Under the pieces are notes generated by a model, which saw only the letters and a program-made list of their open reading frames with translations, did not search any database and was not told the DNA's origin. A program made the translations under genes and the position numbers. A stretch of DNA of 64,000 nt from Demequina sp. NBRC 110056 (GTDB lineage: Bacteria > Actinomycetota > Actinomycetes > Actinomycetales > Demequinaceae): contig NZ_BBRM01000004.1 of NCBI RefSeq assembly GCF_002090155.1, forward strand, positions 186,001 to 250,000, given 5' to 3'. This document shows, piece after piece, positions 30,570 through 40,425 of this stretch; position 1 is the first letter of the stretch; each line of letters starts with the position of its first letter.

Positions 30570-31232
30570 TCACGCACCCTTCACGGCGGAGCGGATGAGG
30601 ACGACCCCGCCCTTGTTGCCGGGAACCGCGCCCTTGACGAGCAGCAGGCCCTTGTCGGCGTCGACCGAGTGGACGGTGAGGTTCTGGACGGTCTTGCGGG
30701 CGTTACCCATGCGACCGGCCATCTTGAGGCCGCGGAAGACGCGCGACGGCGTCGAGGCGCCGCCGATCGAACCGGGCTTGCGGTGGTTGCGGTGAGCACC
30801 GTGGGAGGCGCCGACGCCGGCGAAGCCGTGGCGCTTCATGACACCGGCGGTGCCCTTTCCCTTGGTGGTGCCGGTGACGTCGACCTTCTGGCCGGCCTCG
30901 AAGATCTCGGCGGTGAGCTCCTGGCCCAGCGAGAACTCGGCGGCGTCAGCGGTGCGGACCTCGGCCACGTGGCGACGCGGCGTCACGCCGGCAGCCTCGA
31001 AGTGGCCCTTGAGGGGGTCCGTCACGCGACGGGGGTCGACGGCGCCGAACGCGAGCTGGACGGCCTCGTAGCCGTCACGCTCGACGTTGCGCACCTGGGT
31101 CACGACGTTGGTGTCGACCTGGACGACGGTCACCGGGATGACCCGGCCCTCGTCGTCCCACACCTGCGTCATGCCCAGCTTCGTACCCAGCAGCGCACGG
31201 ACGGTGCGCTGGGCATTGGAAGTCGTAGTCAT
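30570..31232 (-). CDS. rplC: 50S ribosomal protein L3
   Basis: 220 residues. [40 protein letters not shown] and [20 protein letters not shown] identify L3, an assembly initiator of the 50S subunit. The W-finger region is normal. Confidence 0.98.
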   Translation of the reverse strand: MTTTSNAQRTVRALLGTKLGMTQVWDDEGRVIPVTVVQVDTNVVTQVRNVERDGYEAVQLAFGAVDPRRVTDPLKGHFEAAGVTPRRHVAEVRTADAAEFSLGQELTAEIFEAGQKVDVTGTTKGKGTAGVMKRHGFAGVGASHGAHRNHRKPGSIGGASTPSRVFRGLKMAGRMGNARKTVQNLTVHSVDADKGLLLVKGAVPGNKGGVVLIRSAVKGA

Positions 31233-31257
31233 GGTGCTTGGATTCCTTACGTCAGCT

Positions 31258-31566
31258 CTAGAGCTTGATCTCGATGTTCACGTCCGCGGGCAGGTCGAGA
31301 CGCATGAGCGAGTCGACAGCCTTGGGCGTGGGGTCCACGATGTCGATGAGGCGCTTGTGGGTGCGCATCTCGAAGTGCTCGCGGGAGTCCTTGTACTTGT
31401 GGGGCGAACGGATCACACAGAACACGTTCTTCTCCGTCGGGAGCGGCACGGGGCCGACAACCGAGGCGCCGGCGCGCGTGACCGTCTCGACGATCTTGCG
31501 GGCCGAGGAGTCGATGACCTCGTGGTCATAGCTCTTCAGCCGAATGCGGATCTTCTGTCCCGCCAT
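31258..31566 (-). CDS. rpsJ: 30S ribosomal protein S10 (NusE)
   Basis: 102 residues. [40 protein letters not shown] and [19 protein letters not shown]. It also acts as NusE in antitermination. First gene of the S10-spc run. Its ATG is preceded only by a weak AAAAGG, and a structured leader of about 150 bases separates it from its promoter. Confidence 0.98.
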   Translation of the reverse strand: MAGQKIRIRLKSYDHEVIDSSARKIVETVTRAGASVVGPVPLPTEKNVFCVIRSPHKYKDSREHFEMRTHKRLIDIVDPTPKAVDSLMRLDLPADVNIEIKL

Positions 31567-31611
31567 GGCGTTGTTCTGCCTTTTCTCTCGGACGACTGTG
31601 GTCTCCCACCC

Positions 31612-31636
31612 CCGACCCCCGCGCTCGGGCGTGTCG
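31612..31636 (-). ncRNA. Shared leader hairpin element, copy in the rpsJ 5'UTR
   Basis: This 25-base element matches the one at 37792-37816 in the rpsL leader at 24 of 25 positions. Read as RNA on the minus strand it begins CGACACGCCCG and ends GGGGGTCGG. It can fold as CGAC/GTCG plus CCCG/CGGG around a four-base loop (AGCG here, GGCG in the other copy), so the only difference lies in the loop. It sits 45 bases before the start codon, almost the same distance as in rpsL. I do not recognise it as a known family. Confidence 0.55.
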
Positions 31637-31721
31637 CGTGGTGGCGACGCACTGGCGCGCTGCTCGATCGCTCGAGTCGTCGTGGGTGAGTGTGCGGCTG
31701 CCCGCAATAGGCAACCTGAAT

Positions 31722-31750
31722 ATTGTGCCAGATCCGCGGGTCACTCGCAA
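31722..31750 (-). promoter_or_regulatory. Promoter of the S10-spc operons
   Basis: Minus-strand -35 TTGCGA (31745-31750), 17-base spacer, -10 CACAAT (31722-31727). The surrounding AATATT makes the -10 region the most AT-rich point of the gap. It predicts a leader of about 150 bases carrying the shared hairpin. Confidence 0.65.
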
Positions 31751-31837
31751 CACGGGCCCCGGGCGGCACCAACCGCTCCAGGCTATCGTGGGATCGCGCC
31801 TGCGTCACCCCACTGACGCGGCGCGGGAGGAGACACC

Positions 31838-32401
31838 GTGACGTTCGAGACCATCGTGGCCCCTGCATCGGCCCCCCGCACCCGTGGGGACGAGGTCCGG
31901 GCGTGGCGACGCCCGCTCGCGGCAGGCGTCGCGACGGCCGTGGTGGTGGGCGTCGGCTGGGTCCTGCATCCGGTGCTGGGGATCGTCGCGGCGGGCGCCG
32001 TGACGGCACTCTCCCTTCGTCTACGAGGGACGACGGTGTCGCCGTGGACGCCGCGCGAGCACGATCCGGTGCCTGTCGTCGTGACCTCCGCCCGCGCTCG
32101 GGCGCTGGCCGCCGGCCTGCGGTGGCGGTGGGAGGACTCGTGCGTCAACGCCGGCCTCGGTCGGTTCGTCGACGACCGATGGACCTATGGCGGCCTCTCG
32201 CTCGTGGGCATCACCGAGCACGAGGGTGGAGTCGTCGCGCACGCGCGGCTCGCTCCGGGGCAGACGGCCGATGCGGTGGTCGCCGCGGTCGTACCGCTCG
32301 CCGCCGGGCTGGAGGCGGCGAGCACGACCGTCATCGGCGGTCACGATCGCACCGTGGCGATCCTCGTCACGCCTCCCGACGAGGGCGAGGGGTGGACGTG
32401 A
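31838..32401 (+). CDS. Orphan membrane protein, possibly related to the N-terminal part of plasmid-transfer FtsK-like proteins
   Basis: 187 residues from GTG 31838 with a clear GGGAGGAG site. Residues about 27-62 are hydrophobic (two helices, AAGVATAVVVGVGWVL and GIVAAGAVTALSL). The remaining soluble domain has WRWEDSCVNAGLG, a Gly-Leu strand, LAPGQTADAVVAAVVPLAAG and a final strand TVAILV. The PGQT-x-D..LAxGL pattern recalls the region before the ATPase in actinobacterial TraB/FtsK transfer proteins, but no Walker motif is present. That relation is tentative. Its stop lies 2 bases from the convergent sulfotransferase stop. Function unknown. Confidence 0.6.
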   Translation: MTFETIVAPASAPRTRGDEVRAWRRPLAAGVATAVVVGVGWVLHPVLGIVAAGAVTALSLRLRGTTVSPWTPREHDPVPVVVTSARARALAAGLRWRWEDSCVNAGLGRFVDDRWTYGGLSLVGITEHEGGVVAHARLAPGQTADAVVAAVVPLAAGLEAASTTVIGGHDRTVAILVTPPDEGEGWT

Positions 32402-32403
32402 CC

Positions 32404-33351
32404 CTAGCGCTGTGCCTGGGCTGACCACCAGGCCTGGAGCGCGCCGCCGTCGACCTCGCCGGTGTCGAGGAAGGGTGCGCGCATCTCGAACGCGTCGAGC
32501 ACCTGTGCGGCGGCCGCACGTTGCTCGTCGCTGATGCGCGCGACCCAGGCGAGCGGGTCCTTCGACGCGTGCGCGTTCGCGCCCTTCGCGTGCGTCATGC
32601 TCGACGGCCTGTCGAGGTCGCGCAGCGACGACGGCTCGATCCCCAGTTGTGCCGCCCCCGCGTGGAGCTCGCGCGGATCCGCGACCGCCCGGTCGTAGCT
32701 GACGAGCGCCGACCGCTCGCCACCGTACGTGCGGGCGGCGACGGTGTTCTCGACGGCCCATCTCGCCACGAGCGCCGTCGAGGCGTCGTCGATCGGCAGG
32801 CTCCTCAGCGGCACGTCGCCCAGCAGCCCGTCGACCAGGGCCTCCTGGCTGAGCATGTAGTGGAAGCGCTCCGGCGACCAGCCCAGCACCGACTGGCTGG
32901 ACAGGGTCGCGAGCGGGTGCCGGATCACGTGGACGATGGGCACGTCAGGGTGGCGGCGAGCCAGCCAGCCTGCCCAGGTGGGGAAGCGGATCTCCTTGAT
33001 CAGGCGTCCGCGGTAGCGCAGGAACGGGTTCAGCGTGGCCTGTTGGTCGGCCCACGGGTGCCGGTAGCGGCCCGTCAGGACCTCGAGCACCGCCTGCTCC
33101 CCCGGCAGGTGCGCCGCGTCCGCAGGAACGTACCGCCCGGGGCGCAGCCCCTCGAAACGTGGATCGAGGTCGGGGCGGATCGGCTCGAAGATGGGGCGCA
33201 GACGCCCGGCTCGCGAGTAGGCCTCGAGCAGCCAGGTGGTGCCGGACCGGCCGGAGCCGCTGAGCAGCGCAGCGTGCTGGACGTCGTGATGGGGATCCCA
33301 CAACGCGACGGAACGCGCCACGCGTAGGACGCGGTCGGGGATGGCTGGCAC
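32404..33351 (-). CDS. Sulfotransferase-family protein
   Basis: 315 residues, GTG start at 33351. The PAPS 5'-phosphosulfate loop is SGSGRSGTTWLLEAYSRAG near residue 31. The second region, VPIVHVIRHPLATLSSQSVL, supplies the 3'-phosphate-binding Arg and Ser. These are the two signatures of P-loop sulfotransferases that use PAPS. The acceptor cannot be inferred; sulfated glycolipids or exopolysaccharide are typical in actinobacteria. It is a lone gene between the tuf terminator and the orphan membrane gene. Confidence 0.82.
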   Translation of the reverse strand: MPAIPDRVLRVARSVALWDPHHDVQHAALLSGSGRSGTTWLLEAYSRAGRLRPIFEPIRPDLDPRFEGLRPGRYVPADAAHLPGEQAVLEVLTGRYRHPWADQQATLNPFLRYRGRLIKEIRFPTWAGWLARRHPDVPIVHVIRHPLATLSSQSVLGWSPERFHYMLSQEALVDGLLGDVPLRSLPIDDASTALVARWAVENTVAARTYGGERSALVSYDRAVADPRELHAGAAQLGIEPSSLRDLDRPSSMTHAKGANAHASKDPLAWVARISDEQRAAAAQVLDAFEMRAPFLDTGEVDGGALQAWWSAQAQR

Positions 33352-33390
33352 CGCGTCAGGCTACCAGCGCCTCAGAGGGGGAAAGCGAAA

Positions 33391-33420
33391 GCGGGGGTCC
33401 GGCCGAGGCCGGACCCCCGC
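33391..33420 (-). terminator. Rho-independent terminator of the str operon (after tuf)
   Basis: A perfect 14-bp inverted repeat (33391-33404 with 33407-33420, arm starting GCGGGGGTCC) followed on the minus strand by TTTCGCTTT. It begins 21 bases after the tuf stop. Confidence 0.85.
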
Positions 33421-33441
33421 TCGCGCGAAGGAAGAGGTTCC

Positions 33442-34632
33442 TTACTTCAGGATCTTGGTGACGGTGCCGGAACCAACGGTGCGGCCACCCTCGCGGATCG
33501 CGAAGCCCTGGCCCTCCTCGAGGGCGATGGGCTGGATGAGCTCGACCGTCATCTCGGTGGTGTCACCGGGCATCACCATGTCGGTGCCCTCGGGCAGCGA
33601 GATGACGCCGGTCACGTCCGTGGTGCGGATGTAGAACTGCGGACGGTAGTTCGTGTAGAAGGGGTTGTGGCGGCCACCCTCGTCCTTGTTGAGGATGTAG
33701 CACTTGCCCTCGAACGAGGTGTGCGGGGTGGTGGTGCCGGGGGCAACCACGACCTGGCCGCGCTCGACGTCCTCACGCTTGGTACCGCGGAGCAGGAGGC
33801 CACAGTTCTCGCCGGCCCACGCCTCGTCCATCTGCTTGTGGAACATCTCGATACCGGTGACGGTGGTCTTCTGCGGCTCGCGGATGCCGAGGATCTCGAC
33901 CTCCGAGTTGATCGCGAGCTTGCCGCGCTCGACCTTGCCGGTGACGACGGTGCCACGACCGGTGATCGTGAAGACGTCCTCGATCGGCATGAGGAAGGGC
34001 TTGTCCATGTCGCGGACGGGCTCCGGCACGTTCTCGTCGACAGCGGTCATGAGGTCCTTGACGGACTGCGCCCACTTCTCGTCGCCCTCGAGCGCCTTGA
34101 GCGCCGAGACCTGGATGACGGGAGCGTTGTCGCCGTCGAAGCCCTGCGAGGACAGGAGGTCACGGACCTCGACCTCGACGAGCTCGAGGATCTCCTCGTC
34201 GTCGACCATGTCCGACTTGTTCAGCGCGACCAGCAGGTAGGGGACGCCAACCTGCTTGGCGAGCAGCACGTGCTCACGCGTCTGGGCCATGGGGCCGTCG
34301 GTCGCGGCGACCACCAGGATCGCGCCGTCCATCTGGGCGGCACCGGTGATCATGTTCTTGATGTAGTCGGCGTGACCCGGAGCGTCGACGTGGGCGTAGT
34401 GGCGCGCCTCGGTCTCGTACTCGATGTGCGCGATGTTGATGGTGATACCGCGCTCGCGCTCCTCCGGAGCCTTGTCGATGTCCTCGAACGGCGTGAAGGG
34501 GTTGAGGTCCGGGTACTGGTCGTGCAGGACCTTCGAGATCGCAGCGGTCAGCGTCGTCTTGCCGTGGTCGACGTGACCGATGGTGCCGATGTTGACGTGC
34601 GGCTTCTTCCGCTCGAACTTGGCCTTAGCCAT
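33442..34632 (-). CDS. tuf: Translation elongation factor Tu
   Basis: 396 residues. G1 [10 protein letters not shown]2 RGITI, G3 DAPGH, G4 NKSD are all intact, followed by domains 2 and 3 with RTTDVTG and [13 protein letters not shown] very strong AGGAGG site lies before the ATG. Last gene of the str operon, separated by about 120 bases from fusA, which allows an additional promoter or processing site. Confidence 0.98.
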   Translation of the reverse strand: MAKAKFERKKPHVNIGTIGHVDHGKTTLTAAISKVLHDQYPDLNPFTPFEDIDKAPEERERGITINIAHIEYETEARHYAHVDAPGHADYIKNMITGAAQMDGAILVVAATDGPMAQTREHVLLAKQVGVPYLLVALNKSDMVDDEEILELVEVEVRDLLSSQGFDGDNAPVIQVSALKALEGDEKWAQSVKDLMTAVDENVPEPVRDMDKPFLMPIEDVFTITGRGTVVTGKVERGKLAINSEVEILGIREPQKTTVTGIEMFHKQMDEAWAGENCGLLLRGTKREDVERGQVVVAPGTTTPHTSFEGKCYILNKDEGGRHNPFYTNYRPQFYIRTTDVTGVISLPEGTDMVMPGDTTEMTVELIQPIALEEGQGFAIREGGRTVGSGTVTKILK

Positions 34633-34753
34633 GAGGGATTCCTCCTGATTTTTTGAGACTCGGGTAAAGATGCTAGTCCGTGGGGTGGCCGGCGGCCACT
34701 CGGGGCTTCATCCCTACTGGTCGTTGTTGTTTCTTGTTTTCAACCGGTGGGGA
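34633..34753 (-). promoter_or_regulatory. fusA-tuf intergenic region
   Basis: The gap contains a compact GC palindrome (GTGGCCG at 34685-34691, CGGCCAC at 34693-34699) and an AT-rich stretch after fusA with a TTGAAA hexamer. A separate tuf promoter here is possible; no well-spaced -10 is evident. The AGGAGG ribosome site for tuf is at its end. Confidence 0.35.
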
Positions 34754-36868
34754 CTACTCGCCCCGGGTCTTCGCGATGATCTCGTCGGCGACCGCCTTCG
34801 GGACCTCCGCGTAGCTGTCGAACGACATCGAGTAGACGGCGCGGCCCGAGGTCTTCGAGCGCAGGTCACCGACGTAGCCGAACATCTCCGACAGCGGGAC
34901 CAGAGCGTCGACGACCTTCACGCCCTGCGCGTCGGTCATCTGGCGGATCTGGCCGCGGCGGCTGTTGATGTCGCCGATCACGTCGCCCATGTACTCCTCG
35001 GGCGTGCGGACCTCGACGGCCATCATCGGCTCGAGCAGCACGGGCTTCGCGAGGCGCGCGGCCTCCTTGAAGGCCATCGAGCCGGCGATCTTGAACGCCA
35101 TCTCCGAGGAGTCGACGTCGTGGTACGCACCATCGAGCAGCGTCGCCTTGACACCCACGACCGGGTAGCCGGCCTGGATGCCCAGCTCCATCGCATTCTG
35201 GATACCTGCGTCGACCGACGGGATGTACTCACGCGGCACGCGGCCACCGGTGACGGCGTTCGAGAACTCGTACTGGACCTCGGAATCGGCAGGCAGAGCC
35301 TCGAGCGAGATCTGGACCTTCGCGAACTGGCCGGAGCCACCGGTCTGCTTCTTGTGCGTGTAGTCGTACTTCTCGACCGTCTTGCGGATGGTCTCGCGGT
35401 ACGCGACCTGCGGCTTGCCGACGTTCGCGTCGACCTTGAACTCGCGCTTCATGCGGTCCACGAGGATGTCGAGGTGGAGCTCGCCCATGCCGCCGATGAC
35501 GGTCTGGCCGGTCTCCTCGTCCAGGCGCACGCGGAAGGTGGGGTCCTCCTCGGCGAGCTTCTGGATCGCGGTCGACAGCTTCTCCTGGTCACCCTTGGTC
35601 TTGGGCTCGATCGCCACGTCGATGACCGGGTCCGGGAACGTCATGGACTCGAGGACGACCTGGTGGTTCGGGTTGCACAGGGTGTCACCCGTGGTCGTGT
35701 CCTTCAGACCGATGACCGCGTAGATGTGGCCGGCCTGGATGGTCTCGACAGGGTTCTCCTTGTTGGCGTGCATCTGGAAGAGCTTTCCGATGCGCTCCTT
35801 CTTGCCCTTGGTCGAGTTGATGACCTGGTCGCCGGTCTCGAGGTGACCCGAGTACACGCGAACGTAGGTGAGGCGACCGAAGAACGGGTGCGCGACGACC
35901 TTGAACGCGAGGGCCGCGAACGGCTCCTCGGCATCCGCGTGGCGCTCGATCTCGATGGTCTCGTCGTTGGCGTCGTGGCCCTTGATCGCAGGCACGTCGA
36001 CGGGCGCGGGCAGGTAGTCGATGACCGCGTCGAGCATCGGCTGCACGCCGCGGTTCTTGAACGCCGAGCCGCACAGCACGGGGTAGATCTCGGAGGCGAT
36101 CGTCATCTTGCGGATCGCGGCCTTGATCTCCGACAGCGACAGCTCCTCGCCGCCGAGGTACTTCTCGAGCAGGTCGTCGTCCGACTCGGCGACGGTCTCG
36201 AGCAGCTGAGCCCGGTACTCCTCGGCCTTCTCCTGAAGGTCGGCCGGGATCTCGGTGGTCTCGTAGGTCGCACCCATCGTCACGTCGCCCTTGGCGTCGC
36301 CGGGCCACACCTTCGCGTTCATCTCGACCAGGTCGACGATGCCCACGAAGTCGTTCTCAGCGCCGATGGGCAGCTGGATGACGAGCGGCTTGGCGCCGAG
36401 GCGGTTGATGATGGTGTCGACGGTGAAGTAGAAGTCCGCGCCGAGCTTGTCCATCTTGTTGACGAAGCAGATGCGGGGGACGTCGTACTTGTCCGCCTGG
36501 CGCCACACGGTCTCCGACTGGGGCTCCACGCCCTCCTTGCCGTCGAACACCGCGACCGCGCCGTCGAGGACGCGCAGCGAGCGCTCCACCTCGACCGTGA
36601 AGTCCACGTGACCGGGGGTGTCGATGATGTTGATCTGGTTCTTGTCCCAGAAGCAGGTCACCGCGGCCGAGGTGATCGTGATGCCGCGCTCCTGCTCCTG
36701 CTCCATCCAGTCGGTCGTCGACGCGCCGTCGTGGGTCTCACCGATCTTGTAGTTCACACCCGTGTAGAACAGGATGCGCTCGGTGGTGGTGGTCTTGCCG
36801 GCATCGATGTGGGCCATGATGCCGATGTTGCGGACCTTGGTGAGGTCCGTGAGCACGTCCTGTGCCAC
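34754..36868 (-). CDS. fusA: Translation elongation factor G
   Basis: 704 residues, GTG start with AAGGAG upstream. G1 [16 protein letters not shown]2 RGITIT, G3 DTPGHVDF and G4 NKMD are intact, and domain IV has the [10 protein letters not shown] and [15 protein letters not shown] motifs. It drives ribosomal translocation. Located between rpsG and tuf, the standard str order. Confidence 0.98.
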   Translation of the reverse strand: MAQDVLTDLTKVRNIGIMAHIDAGKTTTTERILFYTGVNYKIGETHDGASTTDWMEQEQERGITITSAAVTCFWDKNQINIIDTPGHVDFTVEVERSLRVLDGAVAVFDGKEGVEPQSETVWRQADKYDVPRICFVNKMDKLGADFYFTVDTIINRLGAKPLVIQLPIGAENDFVGIVDLVEMNAKVWPGDAKGDVTMGATYETTEIPADLQEKAEEYRAQLLETVAESDDDLLEKYLGGEELSLSEIKAAIRKMTIASEIYPVLCGSAFKNRGVQPMLDAVIDYLPAPVDVPAIKGHDANDETIEIERHADAEEPFAALAFKVVAHPFFGRLTYVRVYSGHLETGDQVINSTKGKKERIGKLFQMHANKENPVETIQAGHIYAVIGLKDTTTGDTLCNPNHQVVLESMTFPDPVIDVAIEPKTKGDQEKLSTAIQKLAEEDPTFRVRLDEETGQTVIGGMGELHLDILVDRMKREFKVDANVGKPQVAYRETIRKTVEKYDYTHKKQTGGSGQFAKVQISLEALPADSEVQYEFSNAVTGGRVPREYIPSVDAGIQNAMELGIQAGYPVVGVKATLLDGAYHDVDSSEMAFKIAGSMAFKEAARLAKPVLLEPMMAVEVRTPEEYMGDVIGDINSRRGQIRQMTDAQGVKVVDALVPLSEMFGYVGDLRSKTSGRAVYSMSFDSYAEVPKAVADEIIAKTRGE

Positions 36869-36906
36869 GAGTGGTTCTCCTTGGGTTTCCGTCGAGCGGG
36901 CGGCGA

Positions 36907-37377
36907 CTACCAGCGGTAGTGCGCGAACGCCTTGTTCGACTCGGCCATCTTGTGCATGTCCTCACGGCGCTTCACCGCGGCGCCAAGGCCGTTCGAAGCG
37001 TCGAGGATCTCGTTCATGAGGCGCTCGGTCATGGTCTTCTCACGACGGGCGCGCGAGAAGTCGACGAGCCAGCGCAGCGCGAGCGTGGTCGAGCGGGTCG
37101 GACGCACGTCGACCGGCACCTGGTAGGTCGCGCCACCGACACGGCGGCTGCGGACCTCGAGGGCGGGACGGATGTTGTCGAGCGCGCGCTTGAGCACGGT
37201 CACAGGGTCCTGGCCGGACTTCTCGCGGACACCCTCGAGGGCGCCGTAGACGATCGCCTCGGCGGTCGACTTCTTGCCGTCGAGCAGCACCTTGTTGATC
37301 AGCTGGGTGACGACGGGGGCGCCGTACACCGGGTCGTTGATGATGGGCCGCTTGGGGGCCGGTCCCTTGCGAGGCAT
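36907..37377 (-). CDS. rpsG: 30S ribosomal protein S7
   Basis: 156 residues. [40 protein letters not shown] and the ending [13 protein letters not shown] are diagnostic. It nucleates the 30S head. ATG overlaps the rpsL stop by one base. Confidence 0.98.
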   Translation of the reverse strand: MPRKGPAPKRPIINDPVYGAPVVTQLINKVLLDGKKSTAEAIVYGALEGVREKSGQDPVTVLKRALDNIRPALEVRSRRVGGATYQVPVDVRPTRSTTLALRWLVDFSRARREKTMTERLMNEILDASNGLGAAVKRREDMHKMAESNKAFAHYRW

Positions 37378-37751
37378 TACTTCTTCTCCCTCTTCGCGCC
37401 GTAACGGCTGCGAGCCTGCTGACGGCCCTTCACGCCCTGCGTGTCGAGCGAGCCGCGCACGATCTTGTAGCGGACACCGGGGAGGTCCTTCACACGACCG
37501 CCGCGGACGAGCACGATCGAGTGCTCCTGGAGGTTGTGGCCCTCACCCGGGATGTAGGCCGTGACCTCGATGCCCGACGACAGGCGCACACGGGCGACCT
37601 TGCGGAGCGCCGAGTTCGGCTTCTTGGGGGTGGTGGTGTAGACGCGGGTGCACACACCGCGACGCTGGGGGCTCGACTTGAGCGCCGGGGTCTTGGTCTT
37701 GCCCGGCTTGTCCTGCCGGCCCTTCCTGACCAGCTGCTGAATAGTAGGCAC
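37377..37751 (-). CDS. rpsL: 30S ribosomal protein S12
   Basis: 124 residues, GTG start. [39 protein letters not shown] and [16 protein letters not shown]. The lysines whose mutation gives streptomycin resistance are the wild-type ones. First gene of the str operon, with a leader of about 120 bases. Confidence 0.98.
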   Translation of the reverse strand: MPTIQQLVRKGRQDKPGKTKTPALKSSPQRRGVCTRVYTTTPKKPNSALRKVARVRLSSGIEVTAYIPGEGHNLQEHSIVLVRGGRVKDLPGVRYKIVRGSLDTQGVKGRQQARSRYGAKREKK

Positions 37752-37791
37752 TACTTCTCCGTCTGTTGTGTGTTGCGAAACTCGTGGCGGT

Positions 37792-37816
37792 CCGACCCCC
37801 GCGCCCGGGCGTGTCG
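37792..37816 (-). ncRNA. Shared leader hairpin element, copy in the rpsL 5'UTR
   Basis: Differs by a single base from the element in the rpsJ leader (31612-31636). It lies 40 bases before the rpsL start. A second, unrelated hairpin precedes it in the transcript: GCGTGCCC (37829-37836) with GGGCACGC (37841-37848), 4-base loop. Both fall inside the predicted leader. Confidence 0.55.
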
Positions 37817-37880
37817 AACTGGTGTGGCGCGTGCCCCTACGGGCACGCACGAGGGCCCGGCGGCGCGGGCACGAATATCT

Positions 37881-37909
37881 ACGATACCCGCACGGCGCGG
37901 CTCCGTCAA
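37881..37909 (-). promoter_or_regulatory. Promoter of the str operon
   Basis: Minus-strand -35 TTGACG (37904-37909), 17-base spacer, -10 TATCGT (37881-37886). The same TATCGT -10 appears in the second rpoB promoter. The start point would be near 37874, giving a leader of about 120 bases. Confidence 0.75.
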
Positions 37910-37990
37910 AGCAGAGCGCCCCGCGGTCCGCGGTGGGCTCGCCGCGGCGGCTCCCGCGCGCCGCCCTGCACGCGCGGTGGGGACGCTCCC

Positions 37991-37996
37991 TATAGT
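37991..37996 (+). promoter_or_regulatory. -10 element of the FHA/kinase/fn3 operon, leaderless
   Basis: TATAGT is followed by 7 bases and then the GTG at 38004. A weak -35 (TGCACG, about 18 bases upstream) may pair with it. The operon is divergent from rpsL, with about 85 bases between the two -10 boxes. Confidence 0.5.
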
Positions 37997-38003
37997 AGAC
38001 CGC

Positions 38004-39212
38004 GTGTTCGCCTACGCCGTCGGGGGACCCGACGTCCCTGGATATGCCGTCGTCACCGACAGCTTCCTCGTCCTGCTGAGCGCCGATGCGCCGGCGGAGA
38101 CCGTGCGCGCCGTGCACCGTCTCCTCGACTCGCCTGCGGCGTCGGCGTCCGCCGCGATCGCGCGGCTGTCAGCCGCGGACGGCGCGAGCAGGTTCGCCGT
38201 GGTCGAGATCGTCGACCCGTGGACCCAGGAGTTCCACGTCTCGGTGAGGGGCGACGTACGGGTCGACATGGGCGGCGCCTCGACGACCCGCTTCACCTGG
38301 CCCCACGGCGACGAGCTGCTGACCGGCGAGGCGGACGGCGTGGAGACGCTGCACCTCGCCTTGAGCGACGTGCCGGCGGAGGCCGCCAGCCTTCCGCTGC
38401 GCCATGGGGCGGTCCTCGCGAACGCGATCTTCCTCGACGCGATGTCGCTCGGCGCGGACGCGGAGGCCGCCGAGGCGAGCCACGACACCCTCATCGCGCG
38501 GCCCGACGAGCCCGGCACCGGCCGGCGCGGGCGCGCCGCGGCTCCCGGCGGGCACGGCCCCGCGAAGGCCGCGCCGCCTCGCGACGACGCCGCCGCGAGC
38601 GCTGCGGACGCGGCAGACGCGGCCGACTCCCCCGGCGCAGCGCCCTCGAGCACGCCACCTGCTGCCGCTGCGCCGCCGCAGGCAGCGCCGCCACGCTCGG
38701 CGGCCCGTGGAGATGCCAGCCCAGCAAGCGCATCGGCCCTCCCGGACGGCGCGGCCGCCTCCGCTGAGGCTGCGAGCCCCGACATCGAGCAGGCACCTGC
38801 GCCGGACGCCGTCGACGCTCGGCCGCGGCCGGTGGACCTCGCGTCGCTCATGGCGTCCTCCCCGCCGCGGCTGTGGACGCTGACGCTTCCCGACGGCAAC
38901 GAGCTCTACGCCGCGCCCCAGATCGTCGTCGGCAGGCGGCCCTGGCGCTCGAGCCCCGACGAGACCCAGACGTACTACGTCAAGGCACCCTCTCCGCACC
39001 GGCAGATCTCGAGCAAGCACGTCGAGTTCACCGTGTCCGGCGGCCAGCTCAGCGCGCGCGACCTCGGGTCCACCAACGGCACCGTCGTCGAGTCCCCCAA
39101 CCGCCCGCCGCGGCTCCTGCGCGACGGCAACTCGACACGACTCGACGTGGGCGACGTCCTCGACCTCGGCGAAGGCTTCCGTATCGTGGTGGGAGCGCGG
39201 CCAGGGAGTTAG
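38004..39212 (+). CDS. FHA-domain protein, first gene of a PFNA-like operon
   Basis: 402 residues. Residues 1-165 are a globular N-terminal domain I do not recognise (begins [20 protein letters not shown]). Residues about 165-285 are an Ala/Pro/Ser/Asp-rich disordered linker that opens with the candidate phospho-threonine segment SHDTLIARP. The C-terminus, about 295-398, is an FHA domain with [13 protein letters not shown] and LGSTNGT, the residues that bind phosphothreonine. No transmembrane segment is seen, so it is cytoplasmic. Immediately downstream is a Ser/Thr kinase gene, so the ligand is likely a kinase product. The start is GTG 38004, with a -10 box 7 bases away. Confidence 0.85.
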   Translation: MFAYAVGGPDVPGYAVVTDSFLVLLSADAPAETVRAVHRLLDSPAASASAAIARLSAADGASRFAVVEIVDPWTQEFHVSVRGDVRVDMGGASTTRFTWPHGDELLTGEADGVETLHLALSDVPAEAASLPLRHGAVLANAIFLDAMSLGADAEAAEASHDTLIARPDEPGTGRRGRAAAPGGHGPAKAAPPRDDAAASAADAADAADSPGAAPSSTPPAAAAPPQAAPPRSAARGDASPASASALPDGAAASAEAASPDIEQAPAPDAVDARPRPVDLASLMASSPPRLWTLTLPDGNELYAAPQIVVGRRPWRSSPDETQTYYVKAPSPHRQISSKHVEFTVSGGQLSARDLGSTNGTVVESPNRPPRLLRDGNSTRLDVGDVLDLGEGFRIVVGARPGS

Positions 39213-39291
39213 TCACACGGGTCTGTGCTGGACGTCCGGATTTGTGCAGAATGGCCCTCCGGTCGAGTTTGATCAAGGGGGTTCGGAAGCA

Positions 39292-40425
39292 GTGCCACGA
39301 CGCGCGACGGCTCAGCCGCCTGTTCTGCCTGGCTACAGCTACATCAGGCCGCTCGGATCGGGCGGTTTCGCAGACGTGTTCCTGTACGAGCAGGACATGC
39401 CGCGGCGCGTCGTCGCCGTGAAGGTCCTCGCTGACGACGCGGTCAACCCCGCGGTGCTGCGGACCTTCAACGCGGAGACCGACATCCTGGCGCGCCTCAG
39501 CGCGCACCCGTCGATCGTGACCATCCACCAGGCCAGCATCTCGGCCGACGGGCGCCCGTACTTCGTCATGGAGTACTGCCCCGACAACATGAGCGCGCGC
39601 TACAAGAAGCGCCCGCTCGACGTGGCGCAGGTGCTCGACGCCGGCGTGCGCGTCGCCGCCGCGCTCGAGACCGCGCACCGCAGCGGCGTCCTCCACCGGG
39701 ACATCAAGCCGTCGAACGTGCTGCTGACCACGATGGGAGCGCCGGCGCTCGCGGACTTCGGGATCGCCGCCGCGATGGCGCGCGCCGACGACACCCCCGA
39801 GGTGTTCGCGATGTCGGTGCCGTGGAGCTCGCCGGAGGTGCTGCAGGGAGAACTCACGGGCTCCATCCCCTCGGAGGTGTGGAGTCTCGGCGCGACGCTC
39901 CACACGCTGCTGGCGGGTCGCGCGCCCTTCGAGCCTGACTCCGGGGAGCGACTTCCCCGAGAGAAGCTGCAGCGCCGGATCATCGCCGCCCCCTACGCGC
40001 CGCCCGAGCGCGACGACCTGGGCGACCGCCTGCAGGTGGCGCTCGCGCGCACCATGCTCAAGCGCCCCGAGGACCGGTTCTCGTCGATGGCCGAGCTTGC
40101 GCAGGAGCTGCGCTGGGCCCAGTACGAGCTCGGCCAGTCCCCCACCGCGTTCGACGTGGTCGACGCGTCCTGGGCGAGCGCCTCGGCGCCCGTCGACTTC
40201 GAGCAGGACACCTCCCGTGGCCCGGTGATCTCGACGGTGCAGCAGGACTCGCGTCGTGCCGAGCGCGCGAAGGCGCTCGCGTCCTCCCAGCGCCTGCGCG
40301 AGCAGCGCGCGGCCGAGTCGACCCCTCAGCGATCCTCGACGCGGGCCGGAGTCATCGGCGCCATCGCCGGTGCCGCGACCGTGGGAGTGGTCGTGGCGGT
40401 GCTGTTCGCCACCGGAGTGCTCTAG
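39292..40425 (+). CDS. Tail-anchored Ser/Thr protein kinase (PKN2/pkb2-type)
   Basis: 377 residues. A complete Hanks-type kinase: glycine loop GSGGFADVF (residues 22-30), catalytic Lys44 in AVKVL, HRDIKPSN (His135-Arg-Asp137), DFG Asp155, and SSPEVL in place of the APE motif. A juxtamembrane segment rich in Gln, Arg and Ser follows. One hydrophobic helix, GVIGAIAGAATVGVVVAVLF, ends the protein at residue 377, leaving almost nothing outside the cell. It therefore lacks PASTA or other sensor domains, unlike PknB. GTG 39292 is preferred; GTG 39244 is also in frame. The stop is directly abutted by the next ATG. Confidence 0.9.
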   Translation: MPRRATAQPPVLPGYSYIRPLGSGGFADVFLYEQDMPRRVVAVKVLADDAVNPAVLRTFNAETDILARLSAHPSIVTIHQASISADGRPYFVMEYCPDNMSARYKKRPLDVAQVLDAGVRVAAALETAHRSGVLHRDIKPSNVLLTTMGAPALADFGIAAAMARADDTPEVFAMSVPWSSPEVLQGELTGSIPSEVWSLGATLHTLLAGRAPFEPDSGERLPREKLQRRIIAAPYAPPERDDLGDRLQVALARTMLKRPEDRFSSMAELAQELRWAQYELGQSPTAFDVVDASWASASAPVDFEQDTSRGPVISTVQQDSRRAERAKALASSQRLREQRAAESTPQRSSTRAGVIGAIAGAATVGVVVAVLFATGVL

